Shown here in pieces: positions 8,580 to 17,722 of a stretch of 64,000 bases of DNA. The position numbers and the translations under genes are program-made. Numbering within the stretch: the first letter of the stretch is position 1; every line of letters begins with the position of its first letter. The stretch is from the NCBI RefSeq assembly GCF_003024715.1, contig NZ_PYLO01000002.1, forward strand, positions 186,001-250,000, read 5' to 3'. The stretch is from Clostridium fessum. GTDB lineage: Bacteria; Bacillota; Clostridia; Lachnospirales; Lachnospiraceae. The notes beneath the pieces were generated by a model. The model was not told the origin of the DNA, did no database searches, and saw only the letters and a list, made by a program, of their open reading frames with translations.

Positions 8580-8964
8580 TTTCTTCCTCATCTCCCGATT
8601 CTGAGTCTCTGAGATTTTCAGTTACTTCATCGATCAGGCGGGTCATGTGTACACCGTACTCAATCGACTGATCGAGAATAAATGTAATTTCCGGCGTATT
8701 CCGTAAATTAATGCGTTTTGCAAGCTGGGTGCGGACAAATCCGACAGCACTTTTCAGTCCCTGGATCGTATCCTTCGCCGCTTCCTCGTTGCCTAACACG
8801 CTGATATACGCCTTGCAGTACTTGAGATCCGGAGTTACCTCCACGGAGACAACCGTTGTCATCGGATGAATCCGCGGATCTTTCAGCTCACGGCTGATGA
8901 TGGAACTCAGCTCTCTCTGTACTTCACTGTTAATTCTTGTATTTTTAATGCTATTTTTACGCAT
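8572..8964 (-). CDS. rbfA: 30S ribosome-binding factor A
   Basis: 130 residues. It is a single KH-like domain protein that assists maturation of the 16S rRNA 5' end and 30S assembly. The sequence shows the family pattern: a basic N-terminal helix with SEVQRELSSIISRELKDPRI, then VEVTPDLKYCKAYISVLG and a C-terminal ITFILDQSIEYGVHMTRLIDEV. It ends in an acidic tail. The start follows infB by 16 bases, and the stop overlaps nrnA. Confidence 0.96.
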   Translation of the reverse strand: MRKNSIKNTRINSEVQRELSSIISRELKDPRIHPMTTVVSVEVTPDLKYCKAYISVLGNEEAAKDTIQGLKSAVGFVRTQLAKRINLRNTPEITFILDQSIEYGVHMTRLIDEVTENLRDSESGDEEENE

Positions 8965-8980
8965 GAATCCCTCTGCCTTT

Positions 8981-11881
8981 CTAGCGCGGAACCTCTACCA
9001 TCGCATATGCTTCGATCATATCGTCTTCCTGCAGATCGTTGAACTTCTCAAATACAAGACCACACTCGTATCCGGAAGCAACTTCCTTCACGTCGTCCTT
9101 GAAACGCTTTAAGGATGCCAGCGGACCATCGAAGATCTGCTCGCCGTCACGGGTAATACGTGCCTTGCAGCCTCTCTGGAATTTACCATCCAGGACGTAG
9201 GAACCAGCGATAGTACCAACGCCGGAAGCCTTGAAGGTCTGACGTACAACGGCGTGACCGATTACCTGCTCCTCGTAAATCGGGTCAAGCATACCCTTCA
9301 TCGCTGCCTCGACATCCTCGATTGCCTGATAGATGACGCGGTAGAGACGAACGTCTACTTTCTCACGCTCTGCGATGGACTTCGCGGTTGCGTCCGGGCG
9401 CACATTGAAACCAATAATGATCGCGTTGGATGCGGCTGCCAGACTGACGTCGGACTCGTTGATCGCACCAACACCGCCGTGGATGACCTTGACTACAACT
9501 TCCTCGTTGGACAGCTTCATCAGGCTCTGCTTTACTGCCTCGACAGAACCCTGTACGTCTGCCTTTACGATCAGTGGAAGTTCCTTTACATTTCCTGCCT
9601 TGATCTGGGAGAACAGATCGTCCAGGGAAAGTTTCATCTTTGTATCTTCAATTAACTTATTCTTGCTCTCAGAGATAAAGGTTTCTGCAAAGCTTCTTGC
9701 CTCTTTCTCGTTCTCCGGCTGTACAAATACCTCGCCGGCGTTCGGCACGTCATTAAGACCCAGAATCTCGACCGGAGTGGACGGACCAGCCTCTTTGACG
9801 CGGCGTCCTTTATCGTCCATCATCGCACGGACACGGCCGTAGCAGGCGCCTGCCGCGATCGGATCACCGACATGCAGGGTACCTTTCTGTACCAGGACGG
9901 TCGCAACCGGACCTTTACCCTTATCCAGCTCCGCCTCGATGACAAGACCTCTCGCATTACGGTTCGGGTTTGCCTTTAACTCTTTGACCTCTGCGGTCAG
10001 AAGGATCATCTCAAGCAGTTCCTTGATACCTTCCTTGGTATGTGCAGATACCGGAACGAAGATGGTGCTGCCGCCCCAGTCCTCCGGAACCAGTTCGTAC
10101 TCGATAAGCTCCTGTTTTACCTTCTCAATATTGGCACTCGGCTTATCGATCTTGTTGATCGCTACAATGATCTCAACACCTGCTGCCTTCGCATGGTTGA
10201 TCGCCTCGATGGTCTGCGGCATAACACCGTCGTCCGCTGCAACAACGAGGATTGCAATATCAGTGGATTTTGCACCACGCATACGCATTGCGGTAAATGC
10301 CTCATGTCCCGGCGTATCGAGGAATGTGATCTTCTGTCCGTTGATCTCTACCATGTACGCACCGATGTGCTGGGTGATACCGCCTGCCTCTTTTGCAGTT
10401 ACATTGGTCTGGCGGATTGCATCCAGAAGGGAGGTTTTACCATGATCGACATGACCCATAACACATACAACCGGCGGACGGGTTACCATGTCCTTCTCAT
10501 CCTCTTCTTCCTCTTTCAGAAGTTCCTCGATGACGTCAACCTTGACCTCTTTCTCACAGAGTACGTCAAACTCCATCGCGATCTCTTCTGCCTGCTCGTA
10601 ATCTACTTCCTGATTGATGGTGACAACCTTGCCCTGTAAAAAGAGCTTCTTTACAATCACAGACGGCTGAAGTTTCATCTTGTCTGCGAGATCCTTGATG
10701 GTGATTACCTCCGGGATCGTGATTGTCTTGATCTCCTCAACCTTTGCCTCCTTCTTCTGCGGCGGCTGAACAGCGCTCTTTACGTTCTTTCCGCCTCTTC
10801 CCTTGGAGTGCATCTCTTCCTCATGGTCGATCTTGCTATATTTATCGTTCTTGTAATTATTCTTATTCTGCTTGTTGTTCTGCGGTTTCTGTACAACCGG
10901 GCTGTCGAAGGATGGCTTCGGAATATTTAAACCGCCGCGTCCATCGCGTCCGCCTCTCTGACCATCACGGCCGCCCTGATAGCCGCCGCTTCTCTGGCCG
11001 TCACGGTTTCCCTGATAGCCGCCGCTTCTCTGGCCATCGCGGTTTCCCTGATAGCCGCCGCTTCTCTGTCCATCGCGGTTTCCCTGATAGCCGCCGCTTC
11101 TCTGGCCGTCACGGTTTCCCTGATAGCCACCGCTTCTCTGTCCATCGCGGTTTCCCTGATAGCCGCCGCTTCTCTGGCCGTCACGGTTTCCCTGATAGCC
11201 ACTGCTTCTCTGGCCGTCACGGTTTCCCTGATAGCCGCTTCTCTGGCCGTCACGGTTTCCCTGATAGCCGCCGCTTCTCTGGCCATCGCGGTTTCCCTGA
11301 TAGCCGCCGCTTCTCTGGCCGTCACGGTTTCCCTGATAGCCGCCGCTTCTCTGGCCATCGCGGTTTCCCTGATAGCCGCCGCTTCTCTGGCCGTCGCGGT
11401 TTCCCTGATAGCCGCTTCTCTGTCCATCACGGTTCTCCGCTGGAGCTGCGCTCTTAGCCGGCTGTACGGTCTGATCTGCGCCTGCTGCTGCCGGACGGCT
11501 TGCCGGTGCGCCGGTCTTGGCTGCGTTTCCTGCATTGGCCTTGCCTGCCGGACGGCTTCCTCTCTGTACGCTGTTCTGCGGACGATAAACCGCTGCAATC
11601 CGCTTTTTCGGCGGCTCAGTTGTCTTCTCCGCCTCTTTCTTCTCTGCCTCTAACGGCTCTTTCTTTATATCTTCCACTCGATTTGTTTCCGCCTTTCCTG
11701 TATCTGTCTTTGACGCTGTCGTCTGTCTCTTTGCTCCTGCAAGGAAACATCTGACTGCTTCTGCCTGTTCCTCCGTCACCTTGGAAGAATGGCTTTTTAC
11801 GTCAAAATGGTTTTTCTGCAGTATCTCTAAAACTTCTTTATTTGATTTGCCAATCTGTTTTGACAACTCATTAACTCTCAT
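8981..11881 (-). CDS. infB: Translation initiation factor IF-2 with a long Gly/Arg/Asp/Gln repeat linker
   Basis: 966 residues. It is the GTPase that places initiator tRNA on the 30S subunit and promotes subunit joining. Residues 1-50 form the IF2_N domain ([17 protein letters not shown]). A long charged linker follows and contains 13 near-identical units of 11-12 residues (core [12 protein letters not shown]) and one degenerate unit. A second IF2_N-like stretch ([22 protein letters not shown]) comes before the G domain near residue 475: G1 GHVDHGKT, G3 DTPGHE, G4 NKID, G5 SAHTKEG. Domains II to IV complete the C-terminus. Linkers vary in this family, but this tandem array is unusually long and regular. 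Confidence 0.97.
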   Translation of the reverse strand: MRVNELSKQIGKSNKEVLEILQKNHFDVKSHSSKVTEEQAEAVRCFLAGAKRQTTASKTDTGKAETNRVEDIKKEPLEAEKKEAEKTTEPPKKRIAAVYRPQNSVQRGSRPAGKANAGNAAKTGAPASRPAAAGADQTVQPAKSAAPAENRDGQRSGYQGNRDGQRSGGYQGNRDGQRSGGYQGNRDGQRSGGYQGNRDGQRSGGYQGNRDGQRSGYQGNRDGQRSSGYQGNRDGQRSGGYQGNRDGQRSGGYQGNRDGQRSGGYQGNRDGQRSGGYQGNRDGQRSGGYQGNRDGQRSGGYQGGRDGQRGGRDGRGGLNIPKPSFDSPVVQKPQNNKQNKNNYKNDKYSKIDHEEEMHSKGRGGKNVKSAVQPPQKKEAKVEEIKTITIPEVITIKDLADKMKLQPSVIVKKLFLQGKVVTINQEVDYEQAEEIAMEFDVLCEKEVKVDVIEELLKEEEEDEKDMVTRPPVVCVMGHVDHGKTSLLDAIRQTNVTAKEAGGITQHIGAYMVEINGQKITFLDTPGHEAFTAMRMRGAKSTDIAILVVAADDGVMPQTIEAINHAKAAGVEIIVAINKIDKPSANIEKVKQELIEYELVPEDWGGSTIFVPVSAHTKEGIKELLEMILLTAEVKELKANPNRNARGLVIEAELDKGKGPVATVLVQKGTLHVGDPIAAGACYGRVRAMMDDKGRRVKEAGPSTPVEILGLNDVPNAGEVFVQPENEKEARSFAETFISESKNKLIEDTKMKLSLDDLFSQIKAGNVKELPLIVKADVQGSVEAVKQSLMKLSNEEVVVKVIHGGVGAINESDVSLAAASNAIIIGFNVRPDATAKSIAEREKVDVRLYRVIYQAIEDVEAAMKGMLDPIYEEQVIGHAVVRQTFKASGVGTIAGSYVLDGKFQRGCKARITRDGEQIFDGPLASLKRFKDDVKEVASGYECGLVFEKFNDLQEDDMIEAYAMVEVPR
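10978..11437. repeat. Tandem in-frame repeat array in infB (33/36-base units)
   Basis: Thirteen units, eleven of 36 bases and two of 33, differ only at a few wobble positions (for example GGCCGTCACGG versus GGCCATCGCGG). All lengths are multiples of three, so the IF-2 frame is kept. There are no spacers, so it is not a CRISPR array. Confidence 0.9.
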
Positions 11882-11954
11882 GTTTTGCTACCTCCGTTCC
11901 GGCACTGCCTTCCCGTTCTGCATAAGCTCCTAAAAGAGCCCGCCCAGAAAAGCG

Positions 11955-12263
11955 TTAATCATCCAACTTCTCTCTTAACGCCTTTGCAAAACCGGAATCC
12001 AAAACGGCCAGAGACGCTCTCATCTCTTTTCCCATCGCGTGTCCCAGCTCTTCCTTCATGCCGAACTGGTACACGGGAACCTTGTAGTATGCACATGAAT
12101 TTTCAAACATCTTTTTTGTATTATCCGACGCTTCTTCTGACACGATCACCAGATACGCTTTTCCACTCTTGATCGCTTTCTCGGTCATGAACTCGCCGCT
12201 TGCCGTCTTACCGGCGCGCGTCGCCAGTCCCAGAAGATTCAGCACCTTTTTACGATTCTCCAA
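11955..12263 (-). CDS. ylxQ: YlxQ/L7Ae-like ribosomal protein family
   Basis: 102 residues from a TTG start at 12263. L7Ae-family proteins bind kink-turn RNA, and YlxQ is the small Firmicutes member always found next to nusA and infB. The sequence has the fold's landmarks: NLLGLATRAGKTASGEF near the start, then KSGKAYLVIVSEEASDNTKKMF and a C-terminal hydrophobic strand. TTG was chosen because GGAG lies 4 bases upstream and the protein then has the usual length; the frame stays open further upstream inside ylxR. The start overlaps the ylxR 3' end by 14 bases. Confidence 0.85.
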   Translation of the reverse strand: MENRKKVLNLLGLATRAGKTASGEFMTEKAIKSGKAYLVIVSEEASDNTKKMFENSCAYYKVPVYQFGMKEELGHAMGKEMRASLAVLDSGFAKALREKLDD

Positions 12264-12525
12264 ACTGCTCCATCTCCTTTTCCAGCGTCTCATAGACTTC
12301 CTTCGGAATCGCCATCTTGAGCGACCGCTCCAATCCTTTGCTCTTTACCGCCTTTTTCCAGCAGTCCATCGAAGGACAGAGGTAGGCGCCGCGTCCATTC
12401 CTACGGCCTGTCGCGTCAATCTCGATCGTATCGTCGGCTGTCTTTAAAACGCGGATCATTTCTTTTTTGCTCTTCATTTCTCCGCATCCGATGCACTGTC
12501 TGAGCGGCACTTTCTTTGCTCCCAC
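12250..12525 (-). CDS. ylxR: YlxR (RnpM) family RNA-binding protein
   Basis: 91 residues. The family motif RQCIGCGEMKSKKEMIRV at residues 9-26 and GRNGRGAYLCPS further on are both present. YlxR of Bacillus subtilis has been linked to RNase P modulation (RnpM); I carry that over only as family knowledge. It lies between nusA and ylxQ as in other Firmicutes and overlaps ylxQ. Confidence 0.92.
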   Translation of the reverse strand: MGAKKVPLRQCIGCGEMKSKKEMIRVLKTADDTIEIDATGRRNGRGAYLCPSMDCWKKAVKSKGLERSLKMAIPKEVYETLEKEMEQFGES

Positions 12526-12630
12526 TGTCTATCACTTCCATTTCTGTCAAATCCCGGTTCTGCTGCTTTCTTTCTGCCAAATCTGCTCGTTCCGCCCGAA
12601 ATCAGCATCCCCGCACATTATCTGTCAGGA

Positions 12631-13821
12631 TTATTCCTGCTCCGCTGCCGGCTCTTCTGTGCCCTCAGCCGCCTCATTTTCTGCTGCCTCGGCTGCGTCT
12701 TCCTCTGCCACGCTGATCAGCGGGTCATCGGTGTAGCCCTCGAAGCCTTCCTCATAACCGCTCTCAAGCTCATCTAAAAGACCGGACTCTCTTGCCTGTG
12801 TCTCACTCTTGATATCGATCTTGAAGCCGGTCAGGCGGGCTGCCAGGCGTGCATTCTGACCCTCTTTACCGATTGCCAGGGAAAGCTGGTAATCCGGAAC
12901 GATCACCTGTGCCTCGCGTGCTTCCTCATCTGCTGCAACCAGGATAACCTTTGCCGGGCTTAACGCGTTCTCAATCAGGAATGCAGGGTTGTCATCCCAG
13001 TTGATGATATCGATCTTCTCACCGCGCAGCTCATTGACAACCGCGCTGACACGCGCGCCGTTTAAGCCGACACATGCACCGACCGGATCGACGTTCGGGT
13101 CGTTGGAGCTGACTGCCATCTTCGTACGGGAACCTGCCTCACGTGCGATCGCCTTAATCTCTACGGTACCGTCTCGGACCTCGGCAACCTCAGACTCAAA
13201 AAGGCGTTTTACCAGATCTGGATGGCTTCTGGATACGGTGATACGAGGGTCTCGCTGTGTCTCTTTTACTTCAATGACGTACAGTTTGATACGCTCGGTC
13301 GGTTTGAATACCTCGCCCTTTACCTGCTCACTCTCGTTCAGGATCGTGTCGATCTTGCCTAAGTTGATGCTGATGTTGCGTCCTACATAGCGCTGTACGA
13401 TACCCGTTACGATATCTTTCTCTCTGCAGTGCCACTCCTCATACAGGGCGTTGCGCTCTGCCTCACGAAGTTTCTGTAAGATAACATTCTTCGCGTTCTG
13501 AACGGCGATACGTCCAAACTCCTTGGAATTGACAGAGAACTGAACGACATCGCCCAGCTCATACTTGCTGTTTAAGAGCTTTGCCTCTGCCAGGCTTACC
13601 TGGGTCATCGGATCCTCTACGGTCTCCACAACCTCACGCTCTGCCACGATGGAAAAATCTCCTGTTTCACGGTTGATGTTTACCTTGACATTATCTGCCC
13701 GGCCATAATTGTTTTTGTATGCTGTCAGCAGAGAATTTTCAATTGCTTCTAAAAGAACATCTTTGCTGATATTGTTTTCTTTTTCCAGCAGATTTATTGC
13801 CTCAATCAACTCTTTATTCAT
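12631..13821 (-). CDS. nusA: Transcription termination/antitermination factor NusA
   Basis: 396 residues. It binds RNA polymerase and modulates pausing, termination and antitermination. Visible parts are the N-terminal polymerase-binding domain (about 1-130), an S1 domain containing DIVTGIVQRYVGRNISINLG (about 132-200), and two KH domains with DPVGACVGLNGARVSAVVNEL and LSLAIGKEGQNARLAARLTG. The C-terminus past about 345 is acidic and Ala/Glu-rich, without the E. coli-type repeats, as is normal in Firmicutes. It follows rimP by 23 bases. Confidence 0.97.
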   Translation of the reverse strand: MNKELIEAINLLEKENNISKDVLLEAIENSLLTAYKNNYGRADNVKVNINRETGDFSIVAEREVVETVEDPMTQVSLAEAKLLNSKYELGDVVQFSVNSKEFGRIAVQNAKNVILQKLREAERNALYEEWHCREKDIVTGIVQRYVGRNISINLGKIDTILNESEQVKGEVFKPTERIKLYVIEVKETQRDPRITVSRSHPDLVKRLFESEVAEVRDGTVEIKAIAREAGSRTKMAVSSNDPNVDPVGACVGLNGARVSAVVNELRGEKIDIINWDDNPAFLIENALSPAKVILVAADEEAREAQVIVPDYQLSLAIGKEGQNARLAARLTGFKIDIKSETQARESGLLDELESGYEEGFEGYTDDPLISVAEEDAAEAAENEAAEGTEEPAAEQE

Positions 13822-13844
13822 TTTATTTTATCTCCTCCTACCGT

Positions 13845-14312
13845 CTAAAAATCAAAGGCTAAACGAATCAAAGCAATCCCTGATTTTTCAAATGTACGCT
13901 CGCTGCCGTCCTCCATCGTGAGTGTCACGGAATCCGCGTCATAGGACGTAAGCGTTCCTGTAAATTCCTTCTGTTTGTCGATCGCTTTATACAGGCGGAT
14001 CTCCACATCTTTGCCGATGCTTCTTGCAAAATCTTTCTCTTTCTTCAGAGGACGTCCCAGTCCCGGAGAACTCACCTCCAGTATATAGCTGTCCTCGATG
14101 AAATCTTCCTTATCCAGCCATTCACCAAGCAGACGGCTGATTACCTCGCAGTCATCAACGGTAATACCGCCCTCTTTGTCAATGTAGCACCGCAGATACC
14201 AGACGCCGACCTCGCGGACATACTCCACATCAACCAGCTCAAACTGATGCTGCTCCAGAACCGGCGTGATCCACGCCTCTACCCGTGCTTCGTACTGCTC
14301 TCCCTTTGCCAC
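13845..14312 (-). CDS. rimP: Ribosome maturation factor RimP
   Basis: 155 residues, typical length. It assists 30S subunit maturation. The N-terminal domain contains FELVDVEYVREVGVWYLRCYIDKEGGITVDDCEVISR, split across the usual strands, and then EVSSPGLGRPLKKEKDF, the family signature; the C-terminal SH3-like domain follows. First gene of the nine-gene operon. A promoter (14396-14424) and a leader hairpin (14339-14368) lie directly upstream. Confidence 0.96.
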   Translation of the reverse strand: MAKGEQYEARVEAWITPVLEQHQFELVDVEYVREVGVWYLRCYIDKEGGITVDDCEVISRLLGEWLDKEDFIEDSYILEVSSPGLGRPLKKEKDFARSIGKDVEIRLYKAIDKQKEFTGTLTSYDADSVTLTMEDGSERTFEKSGIALIRLAFDF

Positions 14313-14338
14313 ACCCCCACCACCTTTCTATGAAATTA

Positions 14339-14368
14339 GAAAGAGTGGACTTTTTTGTCCACTCTTTC
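14339..14368 (-). promoter_or_regulatory. Leader hairpin of the rimP-infB operon
   Basis: GAAAGAGTGGAC (14339-14350) and GTCCACTCTTTC (14357-14368) form a perfect 12-base-pair stem with a 6-base homopolymer loop, A6 in the transcript. It lies between the promoter and rimP. No T-run follows in the minus direction, so it is not a normal terminator. Confidence 0.6.
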
Positions 14369-14395
14369 CAGTCAGTCTATTATGTTATCGTGCCT

Positions 14396-14424
14396 AGTAT
14401 AACATGCTTTTTTCGGAAGTTCAA
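14396..14424 (-). promoter_or_regulatory. Promoter of the rimP-nusA-infB-ribF operon
   Basis: Minus strand TTGAAC (14424-14419), 17-base spacer, TATACT (14401-14396). It lies about 85 bases upstream of rimP. Confidence 0.75.
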
Positions 14425-14447
14425 GAGGTATTTCCTATTGTTTCTCT

Positions 14448-15104
14448 TTATTTACCGAATACAGCCTCATAATCTGCTTTGAATTTCTCGATACCAGCAT
14501 CGGTCAGCGGGTGTTTTACCATCTGCATCAGAACCTTGAACGGAACAGTTGCGATGTCAGCACCAGCCTTCGCGCACTCGATGATGTGCATCGGATGTCT
14601 GGTGGAAGCACAGATAATCTCGGTGGAAATCTCCGGATAATTGTCAAAGATCTCTACGATATCGTAAATCAGGTCTGTACCGTTGGTGGAGATGTCATCC
14701 AGACGGCCTAAGAACGGAGAAACGTATGTAGCGCCTGCTCTTGCAGCCAGAAGTGCCTGGTTGGCAGAAAAGATCAGGGTTACGTTGGTCTTGATGCCCT
14801 CAGCGGACAGAGCTTTCACAGCCTTTAAGCCCTCGGTAGTCATCGGGATTTTAACAACCATGTTCGGATGAATCTTAGCGATCTCACGGCCCTCAGCGAT
14901 CATATCCTCTGCCTTCACAGTCGTAGCCTTAACCTCACCGGAAATCGGTCCGTCTACAATGCTGGTGATCTCTTTGATAACCTCATTAAAATCACGGCCT
15001 TCTTTTGCAATCAGAGACGGGTTTGTGGTAACGCCACAGATAATACCCATATCATTCGCTTCACGGATCTCATCAACATTCGCGGTATCAATAAAAAATT
15101 TCAT
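14448..15104 (-). CDS. fsa: Fructose-6-phosphate aldolase / small transaldolase
   Basis: 218 residues, the length of the FSA/TalC (MipB) group rather than the 310-residue transaldolases. It carries out a class I aldolase or transaldolase reaction on pentose-phosphate pathway sugars. The Schiff-base lysine is in NMVVKIPMT (about residue 85). Other family motifs are [10 protein letters not shown] at the start, [13 protein letters not shown] and [11 protein letters not shown]. It lies downstream of araD in the same direction but has its own promoter. With arabinose flowing into xylulose 5-phosphate, a transaldolase role in the pentose-phosphate pathway is likely. Confidence 0.9.
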   Translation of the reverse strand: MKFFIDTANVDEIREANDMGIICGVTTNPSLIAKEGRDFNEVIKEITSIVDGPISGEVKATTVKAEDMIAEGREIAKIHPNMVVKIPMTTEGLKAVKALSAEGIKTNVTLIFSANQALLAARAGATYVSPFLGRLDDISTNGTDLIYDIVEIFDNYPEISTEIICASTRHPMHIIECAKAGADIATVPFKVLMQMVKHPLTDAGIEKFKADYEAVFGK

Positions 15105-15173
15105 TTCCCATATCCTCCTAATTTTTATAAGATAGATAGCCAGTATCTCCTATATCTGCTATACATAAGTATA

Positions 15174-15203
15174 CCATACTTGTCCCATCTATTTCCATAC
15201 TTG
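15174..15203 (-). promoter_or_regulatory. Promoter region of fsa with two 9-base direct repeats
   Basis: On the minus strand CAAGTATGG occurs twice (15203-15195 and 15182-15174), 21 bases apart. The proximal copy runs into an extended -10 element (TGG then TATACT), with weak -35 sequence. The two-helical-turn spacing suggests an activator or repressor site. Confidence 0.45.
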
Positions 15204-15222
15204 AATCTATATTTTACAAATT

Positions 15223-15252
15223 GTTACTGTTCACGCATACGTGCCCAGTAAC
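15223..15252. repeat. Palindromic repeat family B, copy 1 (araD 3' end)
   Basis: 30 bases with arms GTTACTG and CAGTAAC, an inner CACG/CGTG stem and a 4-base loop. It is identical base for base to 39293-39322. Its last base is part of the araD stop codon. Confidence 0.85.
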
Positions 15253-15950
15253 TACAAATTCCCTTGTCCGTAATACGCCCCCGGGCCATGCTTGCGCAGA
15301 TAATGTTTATCCTGCAGGCACTGCGGCGCTTCCTTCACATCCGGATTGATCATCTCGCAGCGCGCCGCCATCTTGGCAACCTCCTCGAGTACAACCGCGT
15401 TGTGAACCGCCTCATGGGCATCCTTGCCCCAAGTAAACGGTCCATGGTTCTTGCAGAGCACACATGGCACCGCCATCGGGTCGAGCTTCCTCTCCTCAAA
15501 CAAATCTGCGATCAGCACGCCTGTGTTCCACTCATAATTCTTTAATTCTTCCTCATTTAAGTTTCTCGCGCATGGAACGGAACCGTAGATATAATCTGCA
15601 TGGGTCGTTCCGTAGCACGGAATGTCGCGTCCCGCCTGCGCCCAGGAAGTCGCCCACGGGCTGTGCGTGTGAACCACGCCGCCGATCTTCGGAAAACGGT
15701 TATAAAGAATCAGGTGGGTTTTTGTATCAGAGGACGGATTCAGCGTTCCCTCAACGCGGTTTCCTTCCAGATCCATGACAACCATATCATCTGGCGTCAG
15801 TTTGTCATAGTCCACGCCAGACGGTTTGATGACAAACAGCCCCTTCTCGCGGTCAATCCCGGAAACATTGCCCCAGGTAAAAGTAACCAGACCGTATTTC
15901 GGAAGCAGCATATTGGCTTCGTATACTTCTTTTTTTAATTCTTCCAGCAT
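15252..15950 (-). CDS. araD: L-ribulose-5-phosphate 4-epimerase
   Basis: 232 residues. It converts L-ribulose 5-phosphate to D-xylulose 5-phosphate, the last step of L-arabinose catabolism. Class II aldolase fold motifs are visible: [31 protein letters not shown], and the zinc ligands in [12 protein letters not shown] and CYGTTHADY. The ribosome start is ATG 15950, 3 bases after the araB stop, so the two genes are coupled. The stop codon abuts palindromic repeat B. Confidence 0.95.
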   Translation of the reverse strand: MLEELKKEVYEANMLLPKYGLVTFTWGNVSGIDREKGLFVIKPSGVDYDKLTPDDMVVMDLEGNRVEGTLNPSSDTKTHLILYNRFPKIGGVVHTHSPWATSWAQAGRDIPCYGTTHADYIYGSVPCARNLNEEELKNYEWNTGVLIADLFEERKLDPMAVPCVLCKNHGPFTWGKDAHEAVHNAVVLEEVAKMAARCEMINPDVKEAPQCLQDKHYLRKHGPGAYYGQGNL

Positions 15951-15953
15951 CGA

Positions 15954-17561
15954 TTAAAACCTTCCTTCTACGGCGCCTCTCTCGGCAGCCAGACCATTGA
16001 TATAGCTTGTCATAAACGCATTGAAGCCCTCGACATCCTTTGCATCCGGCTCCATCGTCTCCGCCTTTGCATCTGCAAATACCTGCTCATTTAAGTAATC
16101 GGACAAGCTCTGTCCCGGCTTCTTATCCTTGCGGTACGCCGCCAGAACCGCGATACCCCAGGCACCGCCCTCACCGGCTGTCTCCATAACGGATACCGGC
16201 ACGTCAGCCGCTGCCGCCATGATACGCTGTCCAACACCCTTAGTCTTGAAGAATCCGCCATGACCCATCAGTTTATCCAGTGTCACGTGCTCTTCCTTGA
16301 ACAGAATGTCCAGACCATATTTCAGGGTTGCCAGGGAACTGTATAAGTGGGTACGCATGAAGTTTGCCAGTCCCAGCTTGCTGTCGGGATGGCGCATAAA
16401 CAGCGGGCGTCCCTCCTCGAAGTCGGTGATCGGCTCGCCGGAGAGGTAGCAGTAGGACATCAGTCCTCCGCAATCTTCATCGCCCTCAAGCGCCTTGCGG
16501 TACAGGGTTCCAAACAGGGTGTTGCGGTCTGTTTTCTGACCCATCAGCTCATAGAACTCTTCAAACAGACCTACCCAGGCATTCAGATCGGAGGTACAGT
16601 TGTTGCAGTGAACCATGCCGACCAGATGACCGTCCGGCGTAGTTACCATGTCAATCTCCTGGTGAACCGTCTCCAGAGTCTTTTCCAGAACAACCATTGC
16701 AAATACGGAAGTTCCGGCAGATACGTTACCGGTGCGGACTGCCACACTATTGGTTGCAGTCATACCGGTTCCTGCATCGCCCTCCGGCGGGCACAGCGGA
16801 ATGCCAGCTTCCAGATTGCCGCTCTCATCCAGCAGCTTCGCGCCTTCCTCCGTCAGCGTTCCCGCCTCATCGCCAGCGCTCAGAACCTCCGGCAGAAGGT
16901 CGCGCAGCTTCCACGGATATCCCTTCGGAACCATCATTTCTTCGAACTTATCCAGCATTTCAGCATCATACTGTCCGGTTGCCGGGTCGATCGGGAACAT
17001 ACCTGAAGCATCGCCGACGCCAAGTACCTGCTTACCGGTCAGTTTCCAATGTACATATCCGGCTAAGGTGGTCAGAAAATGCACGCGGGATACATGCTCC
17101 TCGCCGTTGATCACCGCCTGATACAGGTGTGCAATACTCCATCTCTGCGGGATATTGTAGTTAAACAGGTCCGTCAGGCGTCTTGCCGCCTCGGCGGTCA
17201 TCGTATTTCTCCAGGTACGGAACGGAACGAGCAGTTTTCCGTCCGCATCAAATGCCATATAGCCGTGCATCATGGCGCTGACGCCCATCGCACCAACCTT
17301 TTTAAGCGTTAAACCGTATTGGTTCTTCACATCGGCAGCCAGATCCGCATAGCAGTCCTTTAAGCCCTTCCAGATATCTTCCAGGGAATAGGTCCATATA
17401 CCATTTTCCAGACGGTTTTCCCACTCATAGCTCCCCTGCGCGATCGGCGCGGTCGTGCCGTCCGTCAAGACTGCCTTGATTCGGGTCGAACCAAATTCAA
17501 TTCCGAGCGCTGTATTTCCGCTCTCTATGTCTTTCTTGATCTCTTCCGCACTGCGGCCCAT
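15954..17561 (-). CDS. araB: Ribulokinase-type FGGY sugar kinase
   Basis: 535 residues. Within an ara operon it should phosphorylate L-ribulose. The N-terminal FGGY domain begins [17 protein letters not shown] with the ATP-phosphate loop; [13 protein letters not shown] follows, and the C-terminal domain contains the [17 protein letters not shown] adenosine-binding region. It is closer in look to clostridial FGGY kinases than to the enterobacterial AraB, so the substrate rests on context. ATG 17561 was picked because AGGAGG lies 7 bases upstream; 27 more codons are open upstream. A gap of 161 bases separates it from araA. Confidence 0.85.
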   Translation of the reverse strand: MGRSAEEIKKDIESGNTALGIEFGSTRIKAVLTDGTTAPIAQGSYEWENRLENGIWTYSLEDIWKGLKDCYADLAADVKNQYGLTLKKVGAMGVSAMMHGYMAFDADGKLLVPFRTWRNTMTAEAARRLTDLFNYNIPQRWSIAHLYQAVINGEEHVSRVHFLTTLAGYVHWKLTGKQVLGVGDASGMFPIDPATGQYDAEMLDKFEEMMVPKGYPWKLRDLLPEVLSAGDEAGTLTEEGAKLLDESGNLEAGIPLCPPEGDAGTGMTATNSVAVRTGNVSAGTSVFAMVVLEKTLETVHQEIDMVTTPDGHLVGMVHCNNCTSDLNAWVGLFEEFYELMGQKTDRNTLFGTLYRKALEGDEDCGGLMSYCYLSGEPITDFEEGRPLFMRHPDSKLGLANFMRTHLYSSLATLKYGLDILFKEEHVTLDKLMGHGGFFKTKGVGQRIMAAAADVPVSVMETAGEGGAWGIAVLAAYRKDKKPGQSLSDYLNEQVFADAKAETMEPDAKDVEGFNAFMTSYINGLAAERGAVEGRF

Positions 17562-17722
17562 ATCCATCCTCCTCATTGTAGCAAAAAGCGCACCGCCGCC
17601 GGAATTTTCATCCCCTTGGCTGCGGCACGCCCCGTCATTCATAACTATTCTATTTTCACAGTTGTGGCAAAAACTTATGCAGTTACGTCTTTTTCAAAAA
17701 TTTTTATCTTTCAAACGCCCTA

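Noticed and set aside
10978-11437. CRISPR-like regular repeats
   Set aside because: Units are directly adjacent, all multiples of three, and encode part of IF-2. There are no unique spacers and no cas genes.
10744-11457. Plus-strand ORF of 237 codons with a repetitive product
   Set aside because: It is the antisense shadow of the infB repeat array, without a ribosome site.
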